Of a stretch of 64,000 nucleotides of DNA, positions 39,425 to 49,070 are shown in pieces. The number at the start of each line of letters is the position of its first letter. Within the stretch, counting starts at the first letter, position 1. The position numbers were made by a program, and so were the translations under genes. Under the pieces are notes generated by a model. It was not told the DNA's origin and searched no databases. It saw nothing but the letters and a program-made list of their open reading frames with translations. The DNA comes from Neobacillus endophyticus (lineage in GTDB: Bacteria > Bacillota > Bacilli > Bacillales > Cytobacillaceae): the NCBI RefSeq assembly GCF_013248975.1, contig NZ_JABRWH010000001.1, forward strand, positions 4,112,001 through 4,176,000. Reading direction: 5' to 3'.

Positions 39425-40675
39425 CTAATTCGATATAGTAGAGTTTGTTGAAACAGTTGTTCCTGTAGTATCGGCAGTTCCTGACGTTCCTGTAGTATCG
39501 GTAGTTCCTGACGTTCCTGTTGTATCAGTAGTTCCAGATGTTCCAGTTGTATCAGTGGTTCCAGATGTTCCTGTTGTAACAGTAGTTCCTGACGTTCCTG
39601 TTGAACCATTAGTTGCAGATGAAGTTGATGAATTTTCAATAGCAGTTATTTGATTTTGCAATTGCGTTAGTTGTGATTGCAAAGAAGTCAATTTTGTTTG
39701 TAGAGCCGCATTTTCTGTTGCTACTTTGTTTGGAAGATTGGTGATTTTTGCTTGTAGTGCTGCCGTTTCATTATTGTATTCCTGAGTCAATGAACTGATT
39801 CTTTGATTAATAGCCGCAATTTTATTGTTTATGATAGTTTGCGAAGTTGAATTAGTTGTGTTAGCTAGTTGTGTTTGTAAATTCGTCAACTTAGCATTTA
39901 AGTCCTTGCTTCGATTTTGGTAAGCAGTGGTTAATTTCGCAATCTGTGAGTTTAATTTATTCGTTTCCCTTTGAACTAGGTTACCCAATGAAGCAATTTG
40001 ATTGTTTATTTCAGTGATTTGGTTTTGTGTTTTTGTTATTTGCGATTGCAACTTTGCAATTTGTTGTTGCTGCTGAGCAGGGAGCTGCGCGGCTTGTTGC
40101 TGTTCATTTTGCAAAGTCGTTAATTGTGATTGTAACGTTGTCAGTTCATTTTGAAGCTCTTGTGTTTTCGTTGCTACTTCAATTGGAAGATTGGCAATTT
40201 TTGTTTGCAATGCTGTTTGTTTGTTGTTATATTCTTGAGTTAATAAACTGATTCTTTGATTAAGAACGGAAATTTTCTTATTGATGTTTGCTTGTTTAAT
40301 CGGATCCGTAGTACTGGCGAGTTGCGTTTGTAAATTCGTTAACTGTGTATTTAAGCCCGTGCTTTGATAGTTATAAAACGTGGTTAGATTTGTTAATTCC
40401 GTATTTAGCTCATTGGTTTCTGATTGAGCCAACGTACTTAAAAAAGCAATTTGATTGGTCACTTCTTCGATTTGATTTTGTACTTTGTTGATTTGGGCTT
40501 GAAGGCTGTTACTAATATGTTTTACTCGATAGTTTGTTAAACTAGAAGCTTTTAAAACTACTGTGTTACTGTGGAATTTAATTTCTTTTGCAAACACACT
40601 TGGACTTACCGCAAAAATAGATGATACGATTACTCCTGTTGCTAAAACTCCTTTAAAACCTTTAGATAATGTCAT
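39425..40675 (-). CDS. Secreted coiled-coil repeat protein
   Basis: 416 residues from ATG 40675, seven bases after GGAG. Signal peptide with cleavage after SVFA. Residues about 45-345 are a Q/N/L/T-rich coiled coil made of two similar halves of about 135 residues (TNQIAFLSTLAQSETNEL and NNQIASLGNLVQRETNKL). The C-terminal 70 residues are low complexity with GTSGTTDTT repeats. There is no LPXTG signal. A surface or biofilm role is speculative. Confidence 0.75.
   Translation of the reverse strand: MTLSKGFKGVLATGVIVSSIFAVSPSVFAKEIKFHSNTVVLKASSLTNYRVKHISNSLQAQINKVQNQIEEVTNQIAFLSTLAQSETNELNTELTNLTTFYNYQSTGLNTQLTNLQTQLASTTDPIKQANINKKISVLNQRISLLTQEYNNKQTALQTKIANLPIEVATKTQELQNELTTLQSQLTTLQNEQQQAAQLPAQQQQQIAKLQSQITKTQNQITEINNQIASLGNLVQRETNKLNSQIAKLTTAYQNRSKDLNAKLTNLQTQLANTTNSTSQTIINNKIAAINQRISSLTQEYNNETAALQAKITNLPNKVATENAALQTKLTSLQSQLTQLQNQITAIENSSTSSATNGSTGTSGTTVTTGTSGTTDTTGTSGTTDTTGTSGTTDTTGTSGTADTTGTTVSTNSTISN
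39430..39610 (-). repeat. 27-base minisatellite coding GTSGTTDTT
   Basis: Four or more near-identical 27-base units (gttcctgacgttcctgtagt and variants) encode the nine-residue repeat at the C-terminus of the coiled-coil protein. Likely to vary in copy number. Confidence 0.75.
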
Positions 40676-41083
40676 TTTACCACTCCTCATAGTTGTAAAT
40701 AATCTAGGATATTTGTTGACATTTTGAATCTATTATTTGACTTATTTCGACAAAATTATAACTCACGAATATTAAAAGAATATTAATTTTTAGATAATTT
40801 TATTTAAAATTATATTCAACAATTTGCCCCTATACAAAAGGAAAGAGCGCAATTCTGTTGAAGAATCGCGCCCTTGAATAGAATAACTAAAATATGCATA
40901 AATCCTAATATCACTGATTTTTCTTCCACTAATGCACTCGTAAGAACTACAACAATTTAGTCATTGTGTAAAATAACTTAATAATCCATCAAAAGAATTG
41001 ATCTCAGCATATGGATTTATTTTGGTATCATTTTTGATGTTATGAGGATTGAACCATATACCCTTTATATTTGCTTCAAACGC
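40676..41083. other. Intergenic region with short palindromic repeat
   Basis: Contains repeat R1 (40818-40875). No gene seen. Confidence 0.5.
40818..40875. repeat. Accessory-region palindromic repeat R1
   Basis: caacaatttgcccc, then a GAGCGCAATTCT/AAGAATCGCGCCC hairpin. Best copies elsewhere are R4, R8 and R9. Confidence 0.7.
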
Positions 41084-41365
41084 TCAATGAAAGACCATTG
41101 ATGTTGGAATTAGAAATGTCCAAGGAGCAGTCAAAATCCCCATTGAAAGTCCAATCGACCAACGCACCCGACGCTCAAAGACGTATTTTTTTGAAACGGA
41201 AAAGTTTGCCCACCCTAATAAAAATCTACAAACAATTACGATAACTAAAAACCCAAGGTACGTGATAGGATCATTCCAAATTGTGTAGCTATTTTGCCCA
41301 GATCCTACCGTTAAAAGAAGAGCAATCATTCCAGCAAGGTCAACGAGTAAACCTATTGCCCACAT
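41084..41365 (-). CDS. Small membrane protein, unknown
   Basis: 93 residues with three hydrophobic stretches. The reading frame continues upstream to the stop of the GMC gene without another ATG, and the ATG at 41365 has only a weak ribosome site (GGGAAAGG too far). Could be coupled to the GMC gene or be a fragment. No motif. Confidence 0.45.
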   Translation of the reverse strand: MWAIGLLVDLAGMIALLLTVGSGQNSYTIWNDPITYLGFLVIVIVCRFLLGWANFSVSKKYVFERRVRWSIGLSMGILTAPWTFLIPTSMVFH

Positions 41366-41401
41366 TCTAGTTAAAAACCGTACCTTTCCCGTTTTATTGG
41401 G

Positions 41402-43108
41402 CTAACTAAAATATTTCTTGGCCATCATCTCTGCCGTACGAGTTGCCAAAGCTTGAGTTGTCAGAGTCGGATTGGGGCCGCCGATTCCATCATAGAGCAC
41501 GCTGTTATCGGCAATATAGAGGCGCTTGACTTGAAGAGCTTCGCATTTCGTATCTGTTATGTACCCCATCCGCATCGTGCTCTCTAAGTGGATCAAAAAA
41601 GCTGCGGGAAAATATGTCCTGATAACTTTTTTGGCGCCCGCTTGCCTCAAAAGCTCTGCCGCCATTTTTGCAAGTTGATTACGTCTTTGTATGCTTTTTT
41701 TGCTAGGAGTGTAGTGAATGACTGGAATCGATCCGTTCTCATCTTGCAGAGTAGGATCGACCGAGATTCTGTTGCGGAAGAGCGCTTCATCATCAGTAAG
41801 AACCAGTATACTCAACGTATTACGGTAGTTTAGCATCAATTCTTTCAACGGTGCACCGACTACCCTACCGCGTATATCCCAGGATTCCCCTGGCATCGGC
41901 GGATTCATGAAATTGTAACCAGCTTCTGTTATTCCGTAGGTAAGTAAGGAGGATAAGCCAGGACTCATACCGGCTTGCTGGAAGGCTCCCAATCCAGGGA
42001 CATCGATTCTCGCTGCGGACGTCGGTCCGACAAACTGATTGATTTCAGGAGTTCCAAGAATGCTGATCAGGTCTTTTTCGTTAAAAATGCCTGACACCCA
42101 GTCGAAATAATGGTTGGTCAACCCTCTTCCGACCCAGGAATTGTTGGGCAATTCCGAATTGAACCAAAGGCGTGGCGTTTCAATGCAACCAGCTGCCATA
42201 ACGATGGCTTGGGCAGTAAGCTCACCAGTTTCTCCAGTCCAGGTATCCCGAAATTGTACGCCTATTGCCCGCAGCCCTTCTGTCGGATTGTGTTCCGTCA
42301 ATATTCTGGTAGTAAATGAATTGGGTCGGATTGCTACGTTTCCAGTTTTAAGTGCCAGCGGGATATAGCTTACCAGAGTCGATCGTTTCGCTATTTTGTC
42401 CATCGAGGGGCCGTATGGACACCCGTTGACACAATGTCCGGCCAACGTGCAACCCTCCATACGGGATAATTGCTCCATGGAGTAGTTTGGATCTGTCAGA
42501 TGTTTGTTAGGTGGAAGAATCGCATTAGGAGAAGGACGATACCCTGGCGTTACAACATCAAGGGTTGGTATAAGTGACCATCCAACCTTTTTGGCACCAT
42601 AATAAAAAAGCTCTTCTTTCGAGGTCGTCGGCGCAAACTGTACCGGCAACGTGGCTTCAACTTTCTCGTAGTAGGGGATAAGCTCCCGATAGTCAATCGG
42701 CCAAATATTGTCGATTGCCGAAGGATATGCACGGGGACAATTCCCCCAGTAATGCTGGGTCGTCCCCCCAACACCTGAAACCTGCCAGATGTCACCAGCC
42801 TGCTTCATAACCCGATGCCACGGAGGGCGGCGACGATCCGCTGGTCCGAAGCGAAATCTTCCTGCCACCACATCGTTCATGTTATTTTCTAACCGATTGT
42901 ATTGTTCCCTGAAAAGTTCCACATCAAGATCGGCCAGGCTGTTGCCCCACTCTCCCCCACGCATGCTGTTTGGGTTCGGCCACTTTTTATTTCCATACCA
43001 GGGACCTGCTTCAAGCACCAATACTTTTAGACCTATTTCTCCAAGCTCTTTTGCCACAACCCCACCGCCGCCTCCCGCACCAATGACGATAACGTCAGCG
43101 TCATGCAT
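41402..43108 (-). CDS. GMC family oxidoreductase
   Basis: 568 residues from ATG 43108, eight bases after GGGGGG. FAD-binding Rossmann motif DVIVIGAGGGGGVVAKEL at residues 4-24, then EAGPWYG; C-terminal YIADNSVLYDGIGGPNPTLTTQAL is the GMC family's end motif. A cysteine patch GHCVNGCPYGP near residue 230 resembles gluconate-dehydrogenase-type GMC subunits. It oxidises an alcohol or sugar; electrons may pass to the partner. It overlaps the small-subunit gene by eight bases. The base composition looks clearly more GC-rich than the neighbours. Confidence 0.9.
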   Translation of the reverse strand: MHDADVIVIGAGGGGGVVAKELGEIGLKVLVLEAGPWYGNKKWPNPNSMRGGEWGNSLADLDVELFREQYNRLENNMNDVVAGRFRFGPADRRRPPWHRVMKQAGDIWQVSGVGGTTQHYWGNCPRAYPSAIDNIWPIDYRELIPYYEKVEATLPVQFAPTTSKEELFYYGAKKVGWSLIPTLDVVTPGYRPSPNAILPPNKHLTDPNYSMEQLSRMEGCTLAGHCVNGCPYGPSMDKIAKRSTLVSYIPLALKTGNVAIRPNSFTTRILTEHNPTEGLRAIGVQFRDTWTGETGELTAQAIVMAAGCIETPRLWFNSELPNNSWVGRGLTNHYFDWVSGIFNEKDLISILGTPEINQFVGPTSAARIDVPGLGAFQQAGMSPGLSSLLTYGITEAGYNFMNPPMPGESWDIRGRVVGAPLKELMLNYRNTLSILVLTDDEALFRNRISVDPTLQDENGSIPVIHYTPSKKSIQRRNQLAKMAAELLRQAGAKKVIRTYFPAAFLIHLESTMRMGYITDTKCEALQVKRLYIADNSVLYDGIGGPNPTLTTQALATRTAEMMAKKYFS

Positions 43109-43760
43109 CTGAAGGTCCCCCCTTGTTATGCTCCATTTGCAGTAAAAACCCGCGAAAATCTCGGTAACCCAGGGATACACCCGGATATCCGACCTGTTCC
43201 CAGCTAATCGGAAAATAATTCAATACTCGTTGATCGGGCGGCAGTAACCTCGTTGTACCGTATGCAGACCATTCCGAATAAAAGCCAAACATCGTTGCCC
43301 GATTCAAGTAATCTACGATAAATTTGACGAATCCGCCATTGTATTGATAAGGAGGAGGTAAAGCTCCGAGATCTGCCTGAAGCTGTTCCAAATTAGCCAT
43401 CACCTGTAATCGGTCGACCGCCGAGAGAGCCGCAAATGGACAGCCTTGACTGATTGGGTAGTAGGGAAAATTTCGTTCCCAGCCTGAAGAAATGAATTGT
43501 GCCGCTCCCGCATTCAGCATCTTGGCAGTAGGAGCGGCTAATGGAAATACCGTGGGACTTATTCCAAAAGAAATCGCAATGAAATGATCCATTTCCCAGA
43601 TCAAATACTCATGAAGGCACAACTCAACTGCTCCTACTGTTTGCTCTACTCCGAAAATGGAAAGCTCAGGTGTATTCGGAACGATCGCTTCGACAAGTGC
43701 CAAAAATGTTGCAACGGTATCCGGATCAACACTTGAGGCATATGCTTTTGTCGGATGCAT
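43101..43760 (-). CDS. GMC-associated small subunit (gluconate 2-dehydrogenase subunit 3-like)
   Basis: 219 residues, without obvious membrane helix or signal. The start TVATFLALVEAIVPNTPE resembles the helical start of gluconate 2-dehydrogenase subunit 3 proteins that travel with GMC flavoenzymes. Co-transcription and overlap with the GMC gene support partnership. It shares the higher GC of that gene. Confidence 0.65.
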   Translation of the reverse strand: MHPTKAYASSVDPDTVATFLALVEAIVPNTPELSIFGVEQTVGAVELCLHEYLIWEMDHFIAISFGISPTVFPLAAPTAKMLNAGAAQFISSGWERNFPYYPISQGCPFAALSAVDRLQVMANLEQLQADLGALPPPYQYNGGFVKFIVDYLNRATMFGFYSEWSAYGTTRLLPPDQRVLNYFPISWEQVGYPGVSLGYRDFRGFLLQMEHNKGGPSDA

Positions 43761-44496
43761 ATATGTTCGCCCCCTTTGGCAATGAGTATTTTGCCAGCAT
43801 GTGTACCAACCTAGTTTGAATGTATTCGGCTGGGCTTGATTATATTCGACTAGGTATACTGTTTCAACATTTTACACAAAACAAACGCTCTGGAAACAAA
43901 ATCGCTTCCAAACTCATTACTTCTGGAGCTCCAATGAGATAAGGTCTATCGTATCCCGACAAGCTAATAAATTGAGAAACACATCAGGTATATGTTCATA
44001 TTGGAATCCAGCAGACAAGTTGACACAATTGACCCCATGTGAAGTATAAATCCTTGTTTTGTTGCTTCCTCCTCGAACACAGGTTACTTATTCTAATTAG
44101 TGCTGTAAATTTGGCCATAAAAACACCGCGGAAATGTTAGCTTAATTTTTTAGTCGCGAAATGTTACAAAGTCTCAAAACATACATAACCCCGTTCTGAT
44201 TTTAAGACGGGGTTAAAAAGTTGTTTAATTTTTGATGTGAAATACTTCACTGCACTTAAAAATATAACAATAAAATCGTTTAAATCTAAGGTTTATCTTA
44301 TTACATAATCTCGCCCGATTGTTGAATATCACTAAGTTTCTATTAGCTGGTTTTATGAAATAAAAGATTTAAATTTATTAAACAGTTTGTTCGTTCTACG
44401 ACACAACAACTTTTTCTTAAGCTATGGCTTTGTTAAAGCTTAATGTTGACCTTTTACTTTAGGAAATCCACCAAATCCCTATTGAGGAATTATCAC
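43761..44496. other. Long intergenic region
   Basis: Seven hundred bases without gene. Contains the hairpin AACCCCGT/ACGGGGTT (44187-44214) and repeat fragment R2. Confidence 0.5.
44303..44354. repeat. Accessory-region repeat R2 (partial)
   Basis: Shares tcgcccgattgttgaatatcac and tctattagctggttt with copy R9 at 55.8 kb. Confidence 0.6.
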
Positions 44497-45420
44497 TTAC
44501 ATCCATGATAATTCTGTATCTGAAATAGGTACAACCTTTTTCATGCATGTTTCTGGAATTTCAAAAAGATGTGGATGGAAGAGGGCAGCTAGTAACTCAA
44601 TTCCGTCTACCAATGTGGTACTTGGCCTTGTAAAGTAATCTGCATCTGCAAGATAGACTGCTTTGTTTTTTACTGCAGTCAATTCGCTCCACCCCGATTT
44701 ACTTGTTAGCTGATCGATTTCCTGTATCGATCGTTCCACCTGAAAACCACAAGGTGCAATAACCAATACTTCTGGATCATATTGTTGTACTTTTTCCCAA
44801 GGTGTCACTACAGAGTAACCTGCAGGATTGGACAACATATCCACTCCACCCGCCAAAGAGATTTGGTCAGGAATCCAATGCCCACAATTATAAATGGGAT
44901 CTAACCATTCCATAATCATCACTCTTTTTGGTTCTACTTGATGTTCACGAAGTTTGTCAGTAATTGCACGTACTCTCTTTTGTAAAGAAGCTAAGTAATC
45001 AAGTCCAATTTTTTCTTCGCCTAGCTCCTTTGCAATGGTTAGTGCATTCTGATATACATCCCGTAGCCTTCTCGGTATTAATGGCACCACTTTTGGTTGC
45101 TTTATAAGGGATCCAATGGCTCTTTGAACAACAGAGGTGCTAATTTGACATACGTCACATACATCCTGAGTAAACACAAGATCAGGTGCTATTTCTGATA
45201 ATAATTCCATATCCACATAATATAAACTTTTTCCCATATTTGATGATTCTGTTACAAAAGTTTCAATTTCTGCACTTGAAAGATTACGTCCCTCGAGATG
45301 GGTACGAACCACTTTTGGTTTATCCGATGGACATTCAAATGTGACTCCATTCAGATATCTTTCTAGTCCCATTTCATAGATCATATTGGTAGCGGCGGGT
45401 AAAAACGAGCATACCTTCAT
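44497..45420 (-). CDS. BtuF/TroA-like periplasmic-binding-fold protein, apparently cytoplasmic
   Basis: 307 residues, GAGGAGG before ATG. The fold is that of iron/cobalamin-binding proteins: KVCSFLPAATNMIYEMGL at the start, then PDLVFTQ and VLVIAPCGF. There is no signal peptide or lipobox, and no ABC transporter gene is near, so it may bind a ligand in the cytoplasm. Two Cys in VCDVCQIS may bind metal. Ligand unknown. Confidence 0.75.
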   Translation of the reverse strand: MKVCSFLPAATNMIYEMGLERYLNGVTFECPSDKPKVVRTHLEGRNLSSAEIETFVTESSNMGKSLYYVDMELLSEIAPDLVFTQDVCDVCQISTSVVQRAIGSLIKQPKVVPLIPRRLRDVYQNALTIAKELGEEKIGLDYLASLQKRVRAITDKLREHQVEPKRVMIMEWLDPIYNCGHWIPDQISLAGGVDMLSNPAGYSVVTPWEKVQQYDPEVLVIAPCGFQVERSIQEIDQLTSKSGWSELTAVKNKAVYLADADYFTRPSTTLVDGIELLAALFHPHLFEIPETCMKKVVPISDTELSWM

Positions 45421-45582
45421 TTAAATAGCCTCCTCAAGTTAAAGTCTATTAATATTTCATTTCAATTTTTATCCAATCAAACGTTCCTTCAGCAATTGAT
45501 TTCTTAACTAATATTAAACGATTAGAGTTATAAATGCGAAAATTTTCACTATTCTATTATGTTCATTCCAAACACTCTGATT

Positions 45583-45614
45583 TTTCAACTAACCTGCGAG
45601 TGGATTTAAGTTCA
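45583..45614. repeat. Repeat ttcaactaacctgc, copy 1
   Basis: Matches 48916-48947 (ttcaactaacctgcacgtta, then tttaagt) with a few changes. Confidence 0.5.
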
Positions 45615-45793
45615 ACCCTAGAGAATCATCTGTATTTCAACATAAATATCTAGTTTTTTCAAAGGGAATTATTATTGTGATAGGTAAGCTTTTGAAGTTA
45701 CTGCCCCAGCAAATTTAGATGAAATTTATTATCATATAAAATATCCAAAAGGAACCTCTATTTTTACGATTAAAATTAACCGATACTTCAAGT

Positions 45794-45867
45794 AAACTGC
45801 CATTTAACTGATTAAATACCAAGATAAATGGACTATTGATAACAGTCCATCGTTGTTCAATTCTTGC
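45794..45867. repeat. Repeat aatggact, copy 1
   Basis: About 74 bases closely similar to 53086-53161, including accaaga, aatggact, a loop, then ccatc and ttgttcaattct. It forms an AATGGACT/AGTCCAT hairpin. Confidence 0.65.
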
Positions 45868-45946
45868 TCCCTATTCTTGAATAACGAGAGTATGAAATTT
45901 GAAAAGAACACTTTTCTAAAGCCACATATGTAAATCTTTGTTACTC

Positions 45947-46465
45947 TTACTCAATACATAATTCTGAAATATTCTTCCATCCATACGCAACATCCTCTAC
46001 TACGGCTCTTCCAAACGTACTAGTCCTATGAATATATTCTTTTCCTCCCAAACGTTCATAAAAACCCAGTCCAGATTTATTCTGTTTCATTACCCAAACC
46101 ATCATAGAATAAATACTTTTTTCTTTAAAATGCTTAGCAATAGTTGAAACAAGCTGCCTACCAACACCTAATCCTCTACTTTCCTGTAAGAGATAAAGCG
46201 AATATAGTTCTCCATAAAAATTATTCTCATCAATACTTTTACCTGATGCAAAGCCTATAATTTTCCCTTTATCATTAATTGCAACATAAATAAAAGGTTC
46301 ATTTTCGTTATTTAAAAAATCAATCCATCTTTTTTCTGCATCTTCGTACGATAATTCGTCCAGATAATCGTCAGGTACTAGACCACGATAAGTAGTCCTC
46401 CAACTATCAACATAAACTCTTGATACGTACTTAATATCTTCTTTACTTGCTATTCTAATTTCCAA
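45947..46465 (-). CDS. GNAT N-acetyltransferase
   Basis: 172 residues from the TTG at 46465 with GGAGG eight bases upstream; the frame's earlier TTG overlaps that site. Typical RimI-like pattern: RIASKEDIKYVSRVYVDSW at the start, YSLYLLQESRGLGVGRQLV as acetyl-CoA loop, and LGFYERLGG near the end. Acceptor unknown. Confidence 0.85.
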   Translation of the reverse strand: MEIRIASKEDIKYVSRVYVDSWRTTYRGLVPDDYLDELSYEDAEKRWIDFLNNENEPFIYVAINDKGKIIGFASGKSIDENNFYGELYSLYLLQESRGLGVGRQLVSTIAKHFKEKSIYSMMVWVMKQNKSGLGFYERLGGKEYIHRTSTFGRAVVEDVAYGWKNISELCIE

Positions 46466-46625
46466 GTTAAATGCCTCCAATGCAAAACAGTAAAATAATG
46501 AAATTTATTATAACATTCTTTCTTCAACCTCCGTTTGCTCAATAAGTGTTATTCCATTTAATGGCCCGATTCAGTAAGAACGCTCTCTTATTCAAGAATA
46601 GAGTACTTTAACAGAGTAAAGAAAG

Positions 46626-47126
46626 TCATAATAATTTAGACATATAATACTCATTATAGGGTGTTCCATTAATTATAAGTGAATTTCTTTTGGTACCTTC
46701 AATTTCAAATCCACTTTTCTTATATAAAGCTATACCTGCTTCATTTTAGGTTACCACTGTAAGTTCTAATCGTGAAATATTTTGCCTTATTGCCCATTCT
46801 TCTAAAGATTGAAATAAAGTTGTTCCTATCCCTTGCCCTCTGTATTCTTTCAAAATACCAATTACAAGATAAGCAGAGTGCTTAGTTCTCTTAACACTTC
46901 CACCGATGGCAATCAAGTAGCCTACTAACTTTCCATCTTCTTACTCTGCAATAAAAATTGTAGAATTGCTTTGCTGTTCAATACGTTCTAATTGTTTACT
47001 TTGTTGTTCAGCTGTAGTTTTTCTTTCTCCAGATTCCATAAGCATAAAATTAGCTTCAGTTTCAACTTGCTTAATAAGATTAATAAAATTCTCTGCATCT
47101 TCAGGTTTAATCTCTCGAATTATCAT
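46626..47126 (-). pseudogene. GNAT acetyltransferase with two in-frame TAA stops
   Basis: One continuous reading frame encodes a GNAT protein (MIIREIKPEDAENFINL at the start, IGILKEYRGQGIGTTLFQSL in the middle, ALYKKSGFEIEGTKRNS near the end) but is interrupted by TAA at 46941-46943 and 46746-46748. No frameshift was seen between them. Confidence 0.85.
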
Positions 47127-47274
47127 AAAAACCCCTCTTTCTTACAACCCCACCCATTACTTAATTACAATTATTTCAAATTTCCTAACGTTACTCAATC
47201 TCATATTCTTTAACTGAAAAAAACACGCTCAATAAAGAACGTGCCCACCAAGAATTTTAAGTTCAATTATTCTG

Positions 47275-48117
47275 TTAGAAGTATTTGCTATAGAAATCGT
47301 GTCTCAGTTTTCCACTTTATTCAGCATATATTTTAGTTGTTTCACTCTTCTCATGACCAAGTAAGCTCTGGATAACTTCAAGAGGCGCTCCGTTATTGAT
47401 CATGTGAGTCGCATAACTATGTTGTAGTTGATGTGGATGGATCCTTTTCTTAATTCCTGCACGACTTGAAATTCGCTTAATTATATATCTTATCAGGTCG
47501 ATACTCATACGTCTTTTAGGACTTCTTTCGGTAATAAACAAGCATGGATCCTCATCGTCCCGTTCATCTAAATATCTTTTCAACCATAGGGAGCAACGAA
47601 TATTGAAGTACACCTCTCTTTCCTTATCGCCTTTTCCATGAACAATAACGGAATTCGTAGAAAAGTTAATATCATCACGATTGAGTTTTACTACTTATCC
47701 AATTCGGCAACCGGTAGAATAAAAAAATTCAAATAATGCATTTTCCATGGAGGTATGGCACGCTTCCCGTAAATGCTCTATTTCGATCTCTGAAAGGAAT
47801 TTTGGGATTCTTTTGCCCAGTTTTGGTTCCTTCAATTTAGCAGCTGGATTCTTTGTAATGAAGCCTTCATCATATGTCCATTTGAAAATTGATCGTATAC
47901 AACGAACTCGATGCCCTAGACTAGACGGATTTAAATGCTCACCCGCCTCAATTAAGTAGCTTTTGAGTTTCTCTCTAGTAAATTCAGTCATATCAATATC
48001 GCCAAAGAATTTTAATAACAGGTTGTGTTGAAAGCAATAGGTTTTCAATGTTAGAGCTGAATATCCCTCGATTTTCTTATCAAGTTTATACTTCTCCCAA
48101 GTTTCAGATAATAACAT
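47275..48117 (-). pseudogene. Tyrosine recombinase (integrase) with two nonsense codons
   Basis: The frame covers a core-binding domain (LTLKTYCFQHNLLLKFFGDI) and a catalytic domain: STGCRIG with the first catalytic Arg, the HPHQLQHSYATHM block, LLGHEKSETTKIYAE with the catalytic Tyr, and the tail SGKLRHDFYSKYF. TAA codons interrupt at 47695-47697 and 47317-47319. The usual second Arg of HxLRH is Gln. Decay is therefore clear. The ATG at 48117 has AGGAG somewhat far upstream; the open frame begins at 48147. Confidence 0.88.
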
Positions 48118-48463
48118 TGCACTTTCACTCTCCTGATTATGAACCAATTAATCTTGATTCTATTATGCTCAAAAAGAGTAAATTTTATACAAGACTTATT
48201 CAACAATCTAAGAAAACTATTTTCAGTATAGTCTCATAGCCCTTGGTAGACATAATAATGACGCTTTCCTTGTTCTGGAAAAGCGCCCGATTGTTGAAGA
48301 TCGTTATAGAAGTAAAGCACCCCGTTACTTTAATAAGCATTAGTTATTTCTTTTACTTTTCAAAAAAGGATTGGAAACCATACAAAAGAAATGCTTTGTA
48401 AAAGAAGAATAAGAAAAATTGGGAATAATAAACTCTATCATCAATTGAAAAAAAACTTTTAAT
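48118..48463. other. Intergenic region with repeat R3
   Basis: Contains the short repeat R3 (48270-48330). No gene seen. Confidence 0.5.
48270..48330. repeat. Accessory-region repeat R3 (partial)
   Basis: gcgcccgattgttgaagatcg then agaagtaaagcaccccgtta; the second half recurs at 53175-53205 (gaagtaaagcttcccgtta). Confidence 0.6.
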
Positions 48464-48498
48464 AAGAAAAACATAGGGAGATTTTAGTCTTCCTATGT
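48464..48498 (-). terminator. Intrinsic terminator
   Basis: ACATAGG/CCTATGT arms and TTTTTCTT on the minus strand, just after the small 52-residue gene. Confidence 0.75.
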
Positions 48499-48509
48499 TT
48501 TCATTCATA

Positions 48510-48668
48510 TTATTTATCTGTTTGTTTTTGCTTCTTTTTCAAATACTCCGCACGCATTTTTTCAAGTTGCTGCTTTTTATCAAATTTGGCAGGCGTCTGT
48601 TTTTCATGAAACTTTGTCACAGCTACCTGACCTTTGGAATCCAATTGATATTTTCCCACTTTGTTCAC
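48510..48668 (-). CDS. Small lysine-rich protein, 52 residues
   Basis: GTG start (alternative GTG at 48659, better spaced from AGGTGA). The peptide has KYQLDSKGQVAVTKFHEKQ then a helical, very basic tail ending KKQKQTDK. Clear codon structure, a ribosome site and a terminator make it convincing despite its size. Small basic proteins like this are common in Bacillaceae, but I cannot name a family. Confidence 0.65.
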   Translation of the reverse strand: MNKVGKYQLDSKGQVAVTKFHEKQTPAKFDKKQQLEKMRAEYLKKKQKQTDK

Positions 48669-48915
48669 CTACTTTTCCTGTCTTTAAAGAGAATCTATTC
48701 AACAAATATAATATACCTTATTTTTCTGAAGTAAATGCTAATAACCATTACGTTTTCGATGATTTCAAATTTAGGTTCTGAGGGGAAGTTTTTTTTTGTA
48801 AAGTCTTTTTACTACTTGTTTTAAAAAAACTACATCCCCAATATTTTTCTCCAAAAAATCACCCCTTGTTATTAACTTTTCTACTTATATCTATCTTAAT
48901 CCAAATATTAGCTTA

Positions 48916-48947
48916 TTCAACTAACCTGCACGTTACTTTAAGTGAAA
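48916..48947. repeat. Repeat ttcaactaacctgc, copy 2
   Basis: Same element as 45583-45614. Confidence 0.5.
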
Positions 48948-48993
48948 TTTTTCACAATTTCTTCCTTCATTCCATTTTCCTTTAGACGTGATG

Positions 48994-49070
48994 TTCAACA
49001 ATCTGGCCCTTAACCTAAAGAAAGAGAACAATTCTTGCTACAGAATTGCGCCCGGTTGCTGAAGATCTTA
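48994..49070. repeat. Accessory-region palindromic repeat R4
   Basis: ttcaacaatctggccc, an internal ACAATTCT/AGAATTG hairpin, then gcgcccggttgctgaagatc. The outer ends are also complementary (CAACAATCTGGCCC versus its partner). Copy R9 at 55771 has the same plan. Confidence 0.75.

Larger units (their letters stand above)
45421..45946. other. Intergenic region with repeat fragments
   Basis: No gene seen. Holds repeats at 45583-45614 and 45794-45867, both found again elsewhere in the accessory region. Confidence 0.5.

Noticed and set aside
44187..44214. Terminator
   Set aside because: A good hairpin but no T-run on either strand and no gene ending close by.
46626..48117. Programmed read-through of TAA codons
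   Set aside because: The integrase also lost a catalytic Arg, and the neighbouring region is full of remnants; decay is the simpler reading.
48495..48734. 79-codon plus-strand frame rich in F and L
   Set aside because: It is the antisense of the convincing 52-residue basic protein at 48510-48668.
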